Positions 1 through 10,025 of a DNA stretch of 64,000 nt are shown piece after piece. The first letter of the stretch is position 1; each line of letters opens with the position of its first letter. Origin of the DNA: FEN-1219 sp963817615 (GTDB lineage: Bacteria; Pseudomonadota; Gammaproteobacteria; Steroidobacterales; Rariloculaceae); NCBI GenBank assembly GCA_963817615.1, contig CAWFPH010000003.1, forward strand, positions 1,302,001 to 1,366,000, in the 5' to 3' direction. Made by a program: the position numbers and the translations under genes. Under the pieces are notes generated by a model. The model worked only from the letters and a program-made list of their open reading frames with translations, ran no database searches and was not told the DNA's origin.

Positions 1-1643
1 TAATCCGTGAAGTTCACGAGAAACTGCAGCCCGCCCTCCTCGACGGTCTGAAACTCGCCGCGCTCGGCGACCTTCGAGTATTGCGCGCCGCCCTTTTGGC
101 GCCGCCGGGTGCGCAGATGTACGCGCTCTCGCTCAATGCCGAGTACGTCCGGTAGCACCGCGAACGCTTCCTCGCGCCGCGCACGAGCCTTCGCCGGCTC
201 GACGCTTTTCGGCGGCGCGTATTCCTGCACGTAAGCCCAGCGCTCGCGCTGCTCCGCGCCTTCGGGCGCGGATTGGTACAAGTCGATCGAGAACGCGTAC
301 TCCGGCATGTCCGCGTCGTACACCCGGTAGCAGGCGACGCGCTCGCGGCGCGCCCAGGCCGAATGCTGTGCAAGATTCTTGCGCAGACGATTGGCGAACA
401 TCGCCGCACCGGGCCGCGCACGCGCAGCATCGGCATCGAAAATCGGCAACGCACCGGGCTCGCGCTTCGTCTCGAAATGCTTGGGCACGACGTCGAAACG
501 CAACAGTCGGCATTCGATCGGCCCGTTCCATAAGCGATGCGCGCGCTTCGCCTTGAGTCCGAGCTCCCGGCCGAGCGGCGGATTGCCCGTGAACACCGCT
601 GCCTGCCAACCGACATAGCGCTCGCGTAGCACACGGCCTAGCTCGCCGTAGAGCGGCGCAAGGCTCGCGGCGTCGCCGAGCCGCTCACCGTAAGGCGGAT
701 TCGCGGCGAGCAGCCCTCGCGCGGTCGGCGGCGGCGGTAAGCGCGCGAGCTCGCAGCGCTCGATCGCAACGCGACTCGCCACACCTGCCCGGGCCGCGTT
801 CTCGCGCGCGCTTGCGACGGCCGCCGCGTCGCTATCGTAGCCGCGGATCGCAGGTTGCGCGGTCGGCGCCGTGGCGCCCCGCTCGTGCGCTTCGGCAACG
901 AGCCGTGTCCAGAGCGCCGCATCGTGGCCGCGCCAGCGCGTGAAGCCAAAGTGCTCGCGCGCAAGGCCGGGCGCAATATCACCCGCGATCATGGCCGCCT
1001 CGATCGGCAGCGTGCCCGAGCCGCACATCGGATCGACGAAGCCGACCTCGGCGCCACCGGCCGCGAGCTCGCCCCAACCCGCGCGCAGCAAAATCGCGGC
1101 CGCGAGGTTCTCCTTGAGCGGCGCCGCGCCTTGGGGGCCGCGGTACCCGCGCCGGTGCAGACTCTCGCCGGAAAGGTCGATCGCGAGGCTCGCGACGTCG
1201 CGGTCGAGGCGCAGATTGAGCCGGATATCGGGCGCCTCGAGATCGACCGACGGCCGCACGCCCGTGCGTTCCCGAAATTGGTCCACGACGGCATCTTTGA
1301 GCCGCTGCGCCGCGAACTGCGTGTGCGCGAGCGCGGACCGATTGCTCGTGCAGTCGATTGCGAGCGTGCAGTCGACGCCCAAGTGCTCGCTCCAGTCGAC
1401 GTCACGCGCGCCCGCGTAGAGGGCGTCGGCCGTTGCGGCCGGAAACTGCGCGACGCGCAACAGCACGCGGTTCGCTACGCGCGACCAGAGGCACGCGCGA
1501 TACGCGATCTCGAGCGTTCCCGTGCACGCGACCCCGCCGCGGTCATCCTTCACATCGAGCGCGCCGAACTCGCCGAGCTCCCGCGCCGCGAGATCGGCGG
1601 CGCCGGCGGGCGCCGTGACGTAGAGGCGGTGCGCGGTGCTCAG
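1..1643 (-). CDS. rlmL: Bifunctional 23S rRNA methyltransferase RlmKL, N-terminal part (runs off the window)
   Basis: S-adenosylmethionine-dependent enzyme that in gammaproteobacteria methylates 23S rRNA G2445 (RlmL half) and G2069 (RlmK half). The minus-strand frame opens with a THUMP-like region (LYVTAPAGAADLAAREL), followed by the methyltransferase motif FVDPMCGSGTLPIEAAMIAG near 1000-1050 and the catalytic NPPYGERLGD motif near 690. It ends at the window edge in FLVNFTDY, which is the start of the RlmK half, so the C-terminal part is missing here. No ATG, GTG or TTG lies in frame between the stop of the upstream gene and the THUMP region. The start is therefore uncertain; I give the CTG at 1643 (LSTAHRLYVT). 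The gene follows the upstream membrane-protein gene by about 20 bases and may be translationally coupled to it. Identification is firm; the start is not. Confidence 0.9.
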   Translation of the reverse strand, partial: MSTAHRLYVTAPAGAADLAARELGEFGALDVKDDRGGVACTGTLEIAYRACLWSRVANRVLLRVAQFPAATADALYAGARDVDWSEHLGVDCTLAIDCTSNRSALAHTQFAAQRLKDAVVDQFRERTGVRPSVDLEAPDIRLNLRLDRDVASLAIDLSGESLHRRGYRGPQGAAPLKENLAAAILLRAGWGELAAGGAEVGFVDPMCGSGTLPIEAAMIAGDIAPGLAREHFGFTRWRGHDAALWTRLVAEAHERGATAPTAQPAIRGYDSDAAAVASARENAARAGVASRVAIERCELARLPPPPTARGLLAANPPYGERLGDAASLAPLYGELGRVLRERYVGWQAAVFTGNPPLGRELGLKAKRAHRLWNGPIECRLLRFDVVPKHFETKREPGALPIFDADAARARPGAAMFANRLRKNLAQHSAWARRERVACYRVYDADMPEYAFSIDLYQSAPEGAEQRERWAYVQEYAPPKSVEPAKARARREEAFAVLPDVLGIERERVHLRTRRRQKGGAQYSKVAERGEFQTVEEGGLQFLVNFTD

Positions 1644-1662
1644 CGGAGGCTCGGCTGCGGGG

Positions 1663-3439
1663 TCAACGCGACGCGCCCGGATCGGGCGCGGCCGACGACG
1701 GCAGCCACTTGTCGTCGCGCGAGTCCTGCGACACGACCGGCTGCCCGCCGGCGGCAGCGGCCGCGCGCGTGTGCTCGTTCATGCTGTAGATATTCGCGGC
1801 CGCTTGCAGATCGGCCTGCGAGCCGATGCCCGCCATGATCTGGCGGTCGGTCAAGAAAGCACGCGCATCGGCGATCAGGTCGCGGCTAAGATCGGGATTC
1901 TCGGCCATACCAAGCACGAGCCGCGGCTGCTCGAGGTTTGCCGAGCCGCTGACCGCAAGCGTCGTGCTGCGTAGCCGGCTCACGAGGAGCCACGGCGTCA
2001 AGCTCGAGCGCACGATCAGGTTCTCCGAGCGCGTCGAGTCGTAGATGCTCATCCCGGTCGCGAGCCGCGACTCCGAAAACGTGCCGGTCACCGCGAACGC
2101 AATCAAGTCCGACTCGAATTCGATCTCCGAGACATAGAGGCTGGATGTCTGCGCGACGAGCTGGCCGGCGATCCACAGCAACAGCGCTCCCACGAGCAGC
2201 TGCGCTGCCTGCGGCCCCGTGAACGAGGCGATGCCCACGAGCACCGTGAACGCGGCGACGCCGGCAAGCAGAAGCAGCGCCTGGCCCGCGACGATGCCCC
2301 CCTTCAGCAGCACGTCCGCGCGCCGGTCGGATACCGGCTGCGGCTGAATTTCCTGCACGGTACGACCGTTGAACTCGCCCGCGTTCTCGGCACCCTGCGC
2401 CTTGAGCTCGGGCACGTCGTTCTCGTAGATGCGGTTCGGAATCTCTTGAAACCGGTGCTTCGCGAGCGTGATCTCGATCGCGCGGAAGATGTCCATCGGA
2501 TGCACCGACTCTTGCCAGTGCTCCCGGTACTCGGTGACCTGCGTCGAGGGCTGCGACTTCGGCGCCCGGCGCACCGCGAGATACAGGCTGTAGCCGAGCG
2601 CGCCGGCGCCAACCACGAGCGTGAGCACGAACCAGGGATACGGCGACACCGGCAGCGACGGCAGCGGCCTCGCGTTGTTGATCGCCACGAGCGCAAACGG
2701 CGCGGCAATCGCGAGCAGCGGCCCAGAGCGCCAGCGCGCCCGGACCGAACTTGAGCACCGTGACCGCGCGCGAGTGGCGCAGCGACTCGCGGAACCAGAT
2801 CCAGATCAGCGCAGCGGTCACGCCGGCCGTGAGCCACGACAGGATCGGCGTGCCGGTCGTGGGCACGAGGCCGGTGGCGCCCGAGAACCACGCGAGCCCG
2901 AGCAGCGCGAGCAGCACGACGCTGTGCATCGCGGCGACGAACCGCGACGCGGCATCGTTGCGCAGCGCATAAGGCAGGAAGATCAAGTTACGGAGCATCG
3001 TGTGCAGCAACCGCGGCAACCATCCCTCGGGCTCGCGGAACGTCGGATTCTTTCGGCCGAGCAGCATGTCCGCGAGCATGACGGGGCTGTAGATGCTCTT
3101 GTAGCCCGTCGACCCACCGGTACTCGCGCCGGGCATCACGGATTGCTGCGACGACACCGTCGACGCGAGATCCGCGGGCTGACCGCGGCCGACGTAGAAC
3201 CGGAACGCTTTGTAAAGGCCGACATACGCCGCGAACACTCCGAAGCCGAGCAGCGCCATGCCGCCGAGCGCATCGACGGCGCCGAGCGCGCGCTCGCCGC
3301 CCGCGACCACGCCGCGCACGCGCAGCAGCGCGTAAAGACCGAGCGAGATCAGCACGGCGGCGCGCGCCGTATAGGCGAAGCCTTCGAAGCGGAACGGATT
3401 CGGAATCTCGACTTGTTGTGAGCCGTACTCGAAGGGCAT
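1663..3439 (-). pseudogene. Multi-pass membrane protein gene interrupted by a single-base frameshift
   Basis: The first segment starts at an ATG at 3439 with a good ribosome site (GAGAGGTGACCGCA) and reads MPFEYGSQQVEIPNPFRFEG, then several hydrophobic helices, to FGPGALAL near 2730. The reading then continues one frame away as GPLLAIAAPFALVAINNARP and runs to a stop at 1663. Removing one T near 2728 restores a single protein of about 590 residues, with helices in both halves and a soluble C-terminal domain (SIYDSTRSENLIVRSSLTPW). Both halves keep protein-like composition right up to the junction, so the break is either very recent or a sequencing error. I do not recognise the family. A role in the cell envelope is likely from the helices, but nothing more specific can be supported. 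Confidence 0.7.
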
Positions 3440-3562
3440 TGCGGTCACCTCTCTTGTTCTTCCGCCCTGCGGCGGCCGGCGAAACCGGTGCGCGAGGATC
3501 GTACGGCATGAAAGTCGCGAACGCACGCGGGCCGGCCCCGCGGCGACGGGCTGGAGGGTCCC

Positions 3563-4456
3563 TCAGGCCGACTCTGCGGCCCCGCCGGCGCTTGCGTCCT
3601 GGAAATAGCGGGCTCCCAAGTAGTCGAGATAGACGCGGTCGGTGACCGCTTCCGCCGCGAGCGCAGCGTAGAGCGATTGGTAGGTCAGCGCGCGCAGGGG
3701 CAGCTCGCCGGCGGTCAACGCCGCGAAGCGCGCGAGCTCCGCCCGGTGGATCTGCGCCTCGCGGCATGGCCAGTGGTAATAGAGATACACGATCGTATGC
3801 GCGCCGGGCGCGAGCGCAGCAAGGCCCAGCGCGTGCTTGAGCAGCTGCGCGGCATGCAGGTGCTTGCAACGCTCGCGGCCGGTTTGCAACCCTTCCGCCA
3901 GCGTTTGGCACGCCTCGAGCCCGCGCTCGCGCCACAGCGCCCTACCGGGCGGGAAGTATTTCGGCTTGAACACGGCCTTGTGACGCGGTCGGCGCACCAG
4001 CCATTCGGTGAATTTGCTCTCGATCGCGACGACGTATCCCGACCGCAGCCGGAGCGCAACGTCGAGCGTGGGCGGATCGCCCGCGACGCCGGTCGGCACG
4101 GGCTCCTCGAATGCGAGTTGGGCGACCGCGGCCCCGTCGGTCGACTCCTCGTGCGAGACTACCGCGCCTCCGGGGAATCCGAGCGCCGCGAGCAGCGCAG
4201 CGCAATCGCGGGTCGTCCAATAGTCGAACACGTTCGCGACGAGCGCCGCGGACGAGCGCAGTGCGGCGATCCTCGCCGGCCGCAGCCCACGCGCGGCAAG
4301 CTCGGAGCCGCGGGCGAAGTCGCGAGTCGCCGCTCCGGAAAGCGGCACCCGAAGATTCGAGGCCGCGTCGCGGACGAAGCCTTGCGCGTCGACCGCGACG
4401 TCGGCGGCCGCGGCCCAACGGCGCTGCGTGCGCTCGACGTCGCGCCGTGCGCTCAT
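3563..4456 (-). CDS. PD-(D/E)XK nuclease-like protein, PGN_0703 type
   Basis: A 297-residue soluble protein. The central segment TLDVALRLRSGYVVAIESKF has the D...(E/D)xK arrangement of the PD-(D/E)XK superfamily (D in TLDVAL, ExK in IESK). The surroundings (TEWLVRRPRHKAVFKPKYFP, then a helical C-terminal half with HTIVYLYYHWP) resemble the PGN_0703 family of putative restriction-endonuclease-like proteins. No methyltransferase or specificity subunit is adjacent, so it is not part of a visible restriction-modification pair. The start is taken at ATG 4456 (MSARRDVERTQRRW). A much longer open frame continues upstream to 5587, but that part is antisense-type translation of the neighbouring permease gene and was excluded. 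Nuclease activity is inferred from the motif only. Confidence 0.65.
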   Translation of the reverse strand: MSARRDVERTQRRWAAAADVAVDAQGFVRDAASNLRVPLSGAATRDFARGSELAARGLRPARIAALRSSAALVANVFDYWTTRDCAALLAALGFPGGAVVSHEESTDGAAVAQLAFEEPVPTGVAGDPPTLDVALRLRSGYVVAIESKFTEWLVRRPRHKAVFKPKYFPPGRALWRERGLEACQTLAEGLQTGRERCKHLHAAQLLKHALGLAALAPGAHTIVYLYYHWPCREAQIHRAELARFAALTAGELPLRALTYQSLYAALAAEAVTDRVYLDYLGARYFQDASAGGAAESA

Positions 4457-4629
4457 TGAAGACTTTCCGTCACACCCGGCATCGTAGCGGCGCCCGTATG
4501 CGCAGGCGAGCGGCGCCAGCGGAAGCTCGTCGCGCAGGCTGCCGCGTTTCGCGAACGTCTCGTTGACGATGCCCGCACGATCACCCCCGCTTTCGACCCC
4601 AAGCGCGGGGCCGGCGGGCGCCGGTCGCG

Positions 4630-7071
4630 CTATTCGTACCGCAGCGCCGCCATCGGCCGGGTCCCGGCCATGCCCCAGGTGTGCACGAGCACCGCGGCGA
4701 CTGCCACGATCAGCGTGACCGCGCCCGCACCGACGAACATCCACCAGTCGAGCTGCACGCGTTGCGCAAACCCCTTGAGCCAAGTGCTCATCGCGTAATA
4801 CGCAACCGGCCATGCGATCGCGTTCGCGAGCAGCACGGGGCGCGCAAACTGCCACAGCAATAGCCGCGTGATCGCCGCTCGCCCTCCGCCCAGCGTCTTC
4901 CGTATTCCGATCTCCTTGGTCCGCGACACCGCGGCGTGCGCAGCGAGCCCGACGAGCCCGAGCACCGCGATCAGCACCGCGATGCCGGCAAATACGGTAA
5001 ACAACGTCGCCTGGCGCCGCAGATCGACGTAGATATTCTGGATGGCACGGTCGTAGAAGACGCGCTGCACCGGCGCGGGGCCGGCGTACTGATCCCATAC
5101 GCGGTCGATCGCCGCAAGCGCCTCCGGTGTCGAGCGCCCGTCGAGCTTCAGGCTCAGCACGCGGAAGTTGCCCGGGTCCACGTAGAACGCGGCCGGCGGA
5201 ATCGCTTGCCGCACTTGACCGATCTGGAAGTCCTTCAGCACACCGATGATCGTCGCATCGTGCTGCGGCGTGAACGTCGCGGGCAGGCGGAACAAGTGCG
5301 CGAAGCGCACGGTTTCGCCGACGGCCTGATCCGGCGAGCCGAAGCCGAGTGCACGCGCAGCCGTCTCGTTGATCACGATGGCCTCGGGCGTGTTCCAGAC
5401 GTTGTCGGTGGGCGACGCATCGGTGCCGAGGTCGCGCGAGAATAGCCTTCCGGCCGCAAGCTCGACGCCATACAGCTCGAAGAAGCCGAAATCCACGGGC
5501 AAATAGCGGACGCCGGCCCCTTGATGATCGTTGCGCTGCATCGCGCTGCCCGTCCCGAAACCGAGCTGCGGAATCGTCATCGAGCATGCGGCCGCGCGCA
5601 CGCCCGTCGCGCGCAGCATCGCCTCCTTGAGAGCGTCGCTGCAGCCGCCCTGCAGTATCACGACCGGATCGGTCGTGAACCGCAAGCTTTCGCTCACGCC
5701 GAGCTGCATCTGCCGATACGTGACGGTCGTCGCGATCAGCAGCGCGATCAGAATCGAGAACTGGACCACGACGAGGACCTGGCGCACGAGCGCTTGACCG
5801 CCGGCCGTGCGCCCGCCGTTCGTCACGGTTGCGGGACGGAACGACGACAGCACGACGGCCGGATAGATGCCCGCGAGCACCGCGACGAGCGCGAGGAACC
5901 CGAGCGATGCCATGGTGATGCGCCAGTCGAGGAACATCGAGAAGTCGATCTTGCGCAGCAGGAACGCGTCGAGAGGCCGGAGCGCGGCCGCCGCGATCGC
6001 AAAGCCGACCGCCGCACCGATACCGACGTACAGGAACGACTCGCTCATGAACTGCTCGAACAGGTCCCTGCGCCGTGCGCCGAGCGCCTTGCGCACGCCG
6101 ACTTCGAGCGCACGCCGCACGCCGACGGCGGTCAGTATGTTCACGAAGTTGATGGATGCGGTCAGTAGTATCAGCAAGCCGATCGCAGCCACCGTGTACA
6201 CCGCGCCATAGCCCTCGCCGTCCGGATCCGCGGCGGTGCCCGTGCTTAGGTGCAGGGCCGCCAGCGGCCGCACGCCGAGCCGCCAGACCTCGCTCGCCTT
6301 GCGCGCGCCGGCGAGCGGCACGTGGCGGTCGAGCAGCGTCGAGATGCTCTCGCGAATCGGCGCGATCGGCTCGCCGGGCTTCAGCAGCACGTACGTGTGC
6401 GAGTTCCAGAGCTTCGCGCCGAACACCGTGATCGGGGCCTGGTCCTGCTCAGCCGTCGGCGAGAACGGGGCTTGTGCGGCAGCAAGAATGCCGACGAAGC
6501 TCAAGCTCGTGCTCGACGGCAGGTTCTCGATGACCGCGGTCACGATCATCGGGTGGTCGGCTTTGTAGAGCAGCGTCTTGCCGACGGCCGCGGCGGCAGA
6601 GCCGAAATACTTCTTCGCGATCGTGCGCGTGAGCACGAGCGAGTCCGGCCGATCGAGCGCGCCTTGCAGCGTCCCGGCGACGACCGGAAAGTCGAAAACG
6701 TCGAACGTGCTGCGATCGGCCCAGACGATGATCTCGTTGAACTTGCGGTCCGGCTTCTCGCCATCGGCCAAGAAGGCGGGATCGATGAATAGCCGCGTGA
6801 CGGCGGCGAGCTGCGGATAGTCGCTCACGAGCCAGTTGCCGAGATCCGACGGCGCGACGTCGCTGAGCCTGCCGTCGGTGCCGCCCGCCGATACCTCGTA
6901 GATCCGCTCGTGGTTCGGCAGCCAGCGATCGTAGCTGAGCTCGTCGTGGACGTAGAGGCCGATCAGCGTCGCGGCCGCGAAGCCGATTGCCAAACCGACG
7001 ATACTGATCGCGGCATAGAGCTTCGTGCGTGCGACGTTGCGCAAAGCGGTCGCAAGGTAATGGCGCAGCAT
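4630..7071 (-). CDS. FtsX/MacB-type ABC transporter permease
   Basis: An 813-residue inner-membrane permease with the layout of MacB-type efflux permeases: an N-terminal helix (ISIVGLAIGFAAATLIGLYV), a periplasmic MacB_PCD-like domain, three helices carrying the FtsX motif region (NFVNILTAVGVRRALEVGVR), a second periplasmic domain, and a final three-helix FtsX block (SRTKEIGIRKTLGGGR). Duplicated permeases of this type are known from many genomes and work with a separate LolD/MacB-like ATPase that drives export or signalling across the periplasm. No ATPase gene or membrane fusion protein is next to it here, so it is an orphan permease. The gene lies 53 bases downstream of the hybrid histidine kinase gene on the same strand and could be co-transcribed with it. 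Confidence 0.9.
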   Translation of the reverse strand: MLRHYLATALRNVARTKLYAAISIVGLAIGFAAATLIGLYVHDELSYDRWLPNHERIYEVSAGGTDGRLSDVAPSDLGNWLVSDYPQLAAVTRLFIDPAFLADGEKPDRKFNEIIVWADRSTFDVFDFPVVAGTLQGALDRPDSLVLTRTIAKKYFGSAAAAVGKTLLYKADHPMIVTAVIENLPSSTSLSFVGILAAAQAPFSPTAEQDQAPITVFGAKLWNSHTYVLLKPGEPIAPIRESISTLLDRHVPLAGARKASEVWRLGVRPLAALHLSTGTAADPDGEGYGAVYTVAAIGLLILLTASINFVNILTAVGVRRALEVGVRKALGARRRDLFEQFMSESFLYVGIGAAVGFAIAAAALRPLDAFLLRKIDFSMFLDWRITMASLGFLALVAVLAGIYPAVVLSSFRPATVTNGGRTAGGQALVRQVLVVVQFSILIALLIATTVTYRQMQLGVSESLRFTTDPVVILQGGCSDALKEAMLRATGVRAAACSMTIPQLGFGTGSAMQRNDHQGAGVRYLPVDFGFFELYGVELAAGRLFSRDLGTDASPTDNVWNTPEAIVINETAARALGFGSPDQAVGETVRFAHLFRLPATFTPQHDATIIGVLKDFQIGQVRQAIPPAAFYVDPGNFRVLSLKLDGRSTPEALAAIDRVWDQYAGPAPVQRVFYDRAIQNIYVDLRRQATLFTVFAGIAVLIAVLGLVGLAAHAAVSRTKEIGIRKTLGGGRAAITRLLLWQFARPVLLANAIAWPVAYYAMSTWLKGFAQRVQLDWWMFVGAGAVTLIVAVAAVLVHTWGMAGTRPMAALRYE

Positions 7072-7124
7072 CCGGTCTCCGAGCTTCGTCAGTGAGTCGC
7101 GGCTAGGCGACCTTCCCCCGGCGG

Positions 7125-8804
<1,680 letters not shown>

Positions 8805-8938
8805 GCGGATGCTGCCCGGGGGGAAGCCCCCCGCGGAATCGAGCAGATTCTCGAATCGTATCTACCTTCGGGTTGCAGTGCGCGCGCGTCTCGAGCGGGC
8901 TCAAGGTATGCCATCGGCAAGCACCGCGCTAGCATCGA

Positions 8939-9862
8939 TCACGCAACGTTCGCGAGGCAAACGCGCGCTTCGCTAACAAGGGCCGCATCGCCTATGTCGG
9001 TTCCGTAGATCAGCAGTGTCACGCCGGAGAAGAGCGCCTGCAGGCGCGCCCGGCGCAGCATCGCATCGTTGGGCAGGCCGCCGTAGGCTGCAAAGAACGC
9101 TGGGCGCGCGCGGGGCGGCAGGAACGCGAACGCAATCGAGAGATCGAGTGCGGGTTGGCCGAGATGCACGTCGCCCCAGTCGATCACGCCGACCGGCGTG
9201 CCGTCGGCGGCGACGAGGAGGTGGCGCGCGTACAGGTCGCCGTGAACCAGCGCCGTAGGCGTCGGCGCGTCGTCGCCGGCCTCCGCTTCCGCCCAAATCC
9301 TGTCGAGCGTCGGGTCGGCCGCCCCAAGACGGCGGGCCCTCGCCTCGGCCAGCCGCTCACGCGTTTGGCGCACGCGCTTCGGCAGATCGGCGCGCCCGAT
9401 CAGGTCGCGCGGCGCGCCCAGCCGCGCCGCCTCATCGGGCGGGAACGCGTGCAGTGCGCGCAGAAAGCGCGCGAGCGCCGCCGCCGCCCCCTCACGTGCC
9501 GTCTCGTCGAGCGCCGCACCGCATGCCGAGCGGCCGGCGATCCGCTCGTATCCCTGGAACGGCCACGGGTAGTCATCGCTCGGACGCCCCATGAAGATCG
9601 GCACGGGCACGGACAACGGCAGATGCGGCGCAAGCTGTGGCAGCAAGCGCGACTCCGTCTCGAGCAGCGGCACCGCAACGCTCCGCCGAGGGAACCGGAA
9701 GATGTAGCGACCGGCGAGGCAGTACGCGACGTTGTCCCAGCCGACGCCGACGCGTTCGATCGACGGCCTGCCACCGGCCGCAAGCGCCGGAAACTGCCGT
9801 CGGATCAACTCGAGCGCCAACTCGAGAGTCACCTCGCGCTCGGCGGTCCATTGCGCCTCCAT
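8939..9862 (-). CDS. Aminoglycoside-phosphotransferase-fold small-molecule kinase (APH family)
   Basis: About 307 residues with the APH/choline-kinase fold. It has an N-lobe with FRFPRRSVAVPLLETE, the catalytic loop ALVHGDLYARHLLV (Brenner-type HGD plus downstream polar residue) and the metal-binding GVIDWGDVHLGQPALDLSI. The family includes antibiotic kinases but also many phosphotransferases of unknown substrate in environmental bacteria, so resistance should not be assumed. An upstream in-frame start at 9898 adds twelve residues (MRGRRGTRYIQA). I prefer ATG 9862 (MEAQWTAEREVTLE) because the family usually begins at this point. It is a single gene between the kinase gene and the TonB receptor gene with spacers of over 100 bases. 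Confidence 0.85.
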   Translation of the reverse strand: MEAQWTAEREVTLELALELIRRQFPALAAGGRPSIERVGVGWDNVAYCLAGRYIFRFPRRSVAVPLLETESRLLPQLAPHLPLSVPVPIFMGRPSDDYPWPFQGYERIAGRSACGAALDETAREGAAAALARFLRALHAFPPDEAARLGAPRDLIGRADLPKRVRQTRERLAEARARRLGAADPTLDRIWAEAEAGDDAPTPTALVHGDLYARHLLVAADGTPVGVIDWGDVHLGQPALDLSIAFAFLPPRARPAFFAAYGGLPNDAMLRRARLQALFSGVTLLIYGTDIGDAALVSEARVCLANVA

Positions 9863-10025
9863 CGCTTGAATGTAACGCGTCCCACGACGTCCGCGCACGC
9901 AGCCGCACCGATTTCGAACTTCCCGGCGTGCCTACCGATGATCACGCGCAGGTCGGCGGCGCGCGGCTCACCGGGAAGCACGACGCGTGAAGCGCGCTGC
10001 GGACGGAACGAGCCGCGGCCACGGC

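Noticed and set aside
1783..2700. Continuation of the first half of the frameshifted membrane protein (to 1886)
   Set aside because: Beyond 2728 this frame gives basic, low-complexity residues, while the other frame continues the membrane protein.
4457..5587. Long open frame continuing upstream of the PD-(D/E)XK-like gene
   Set aside because: It overlaps the FtsX permease gene in another frame on the same strand; its residues are Arg/Ala-rich shadow sequence.
8939..9862. Aminoglycoside resistance gene
   Set aside because: Only the general APH fold is supported; many chromosomal members of this fold have other substrates.
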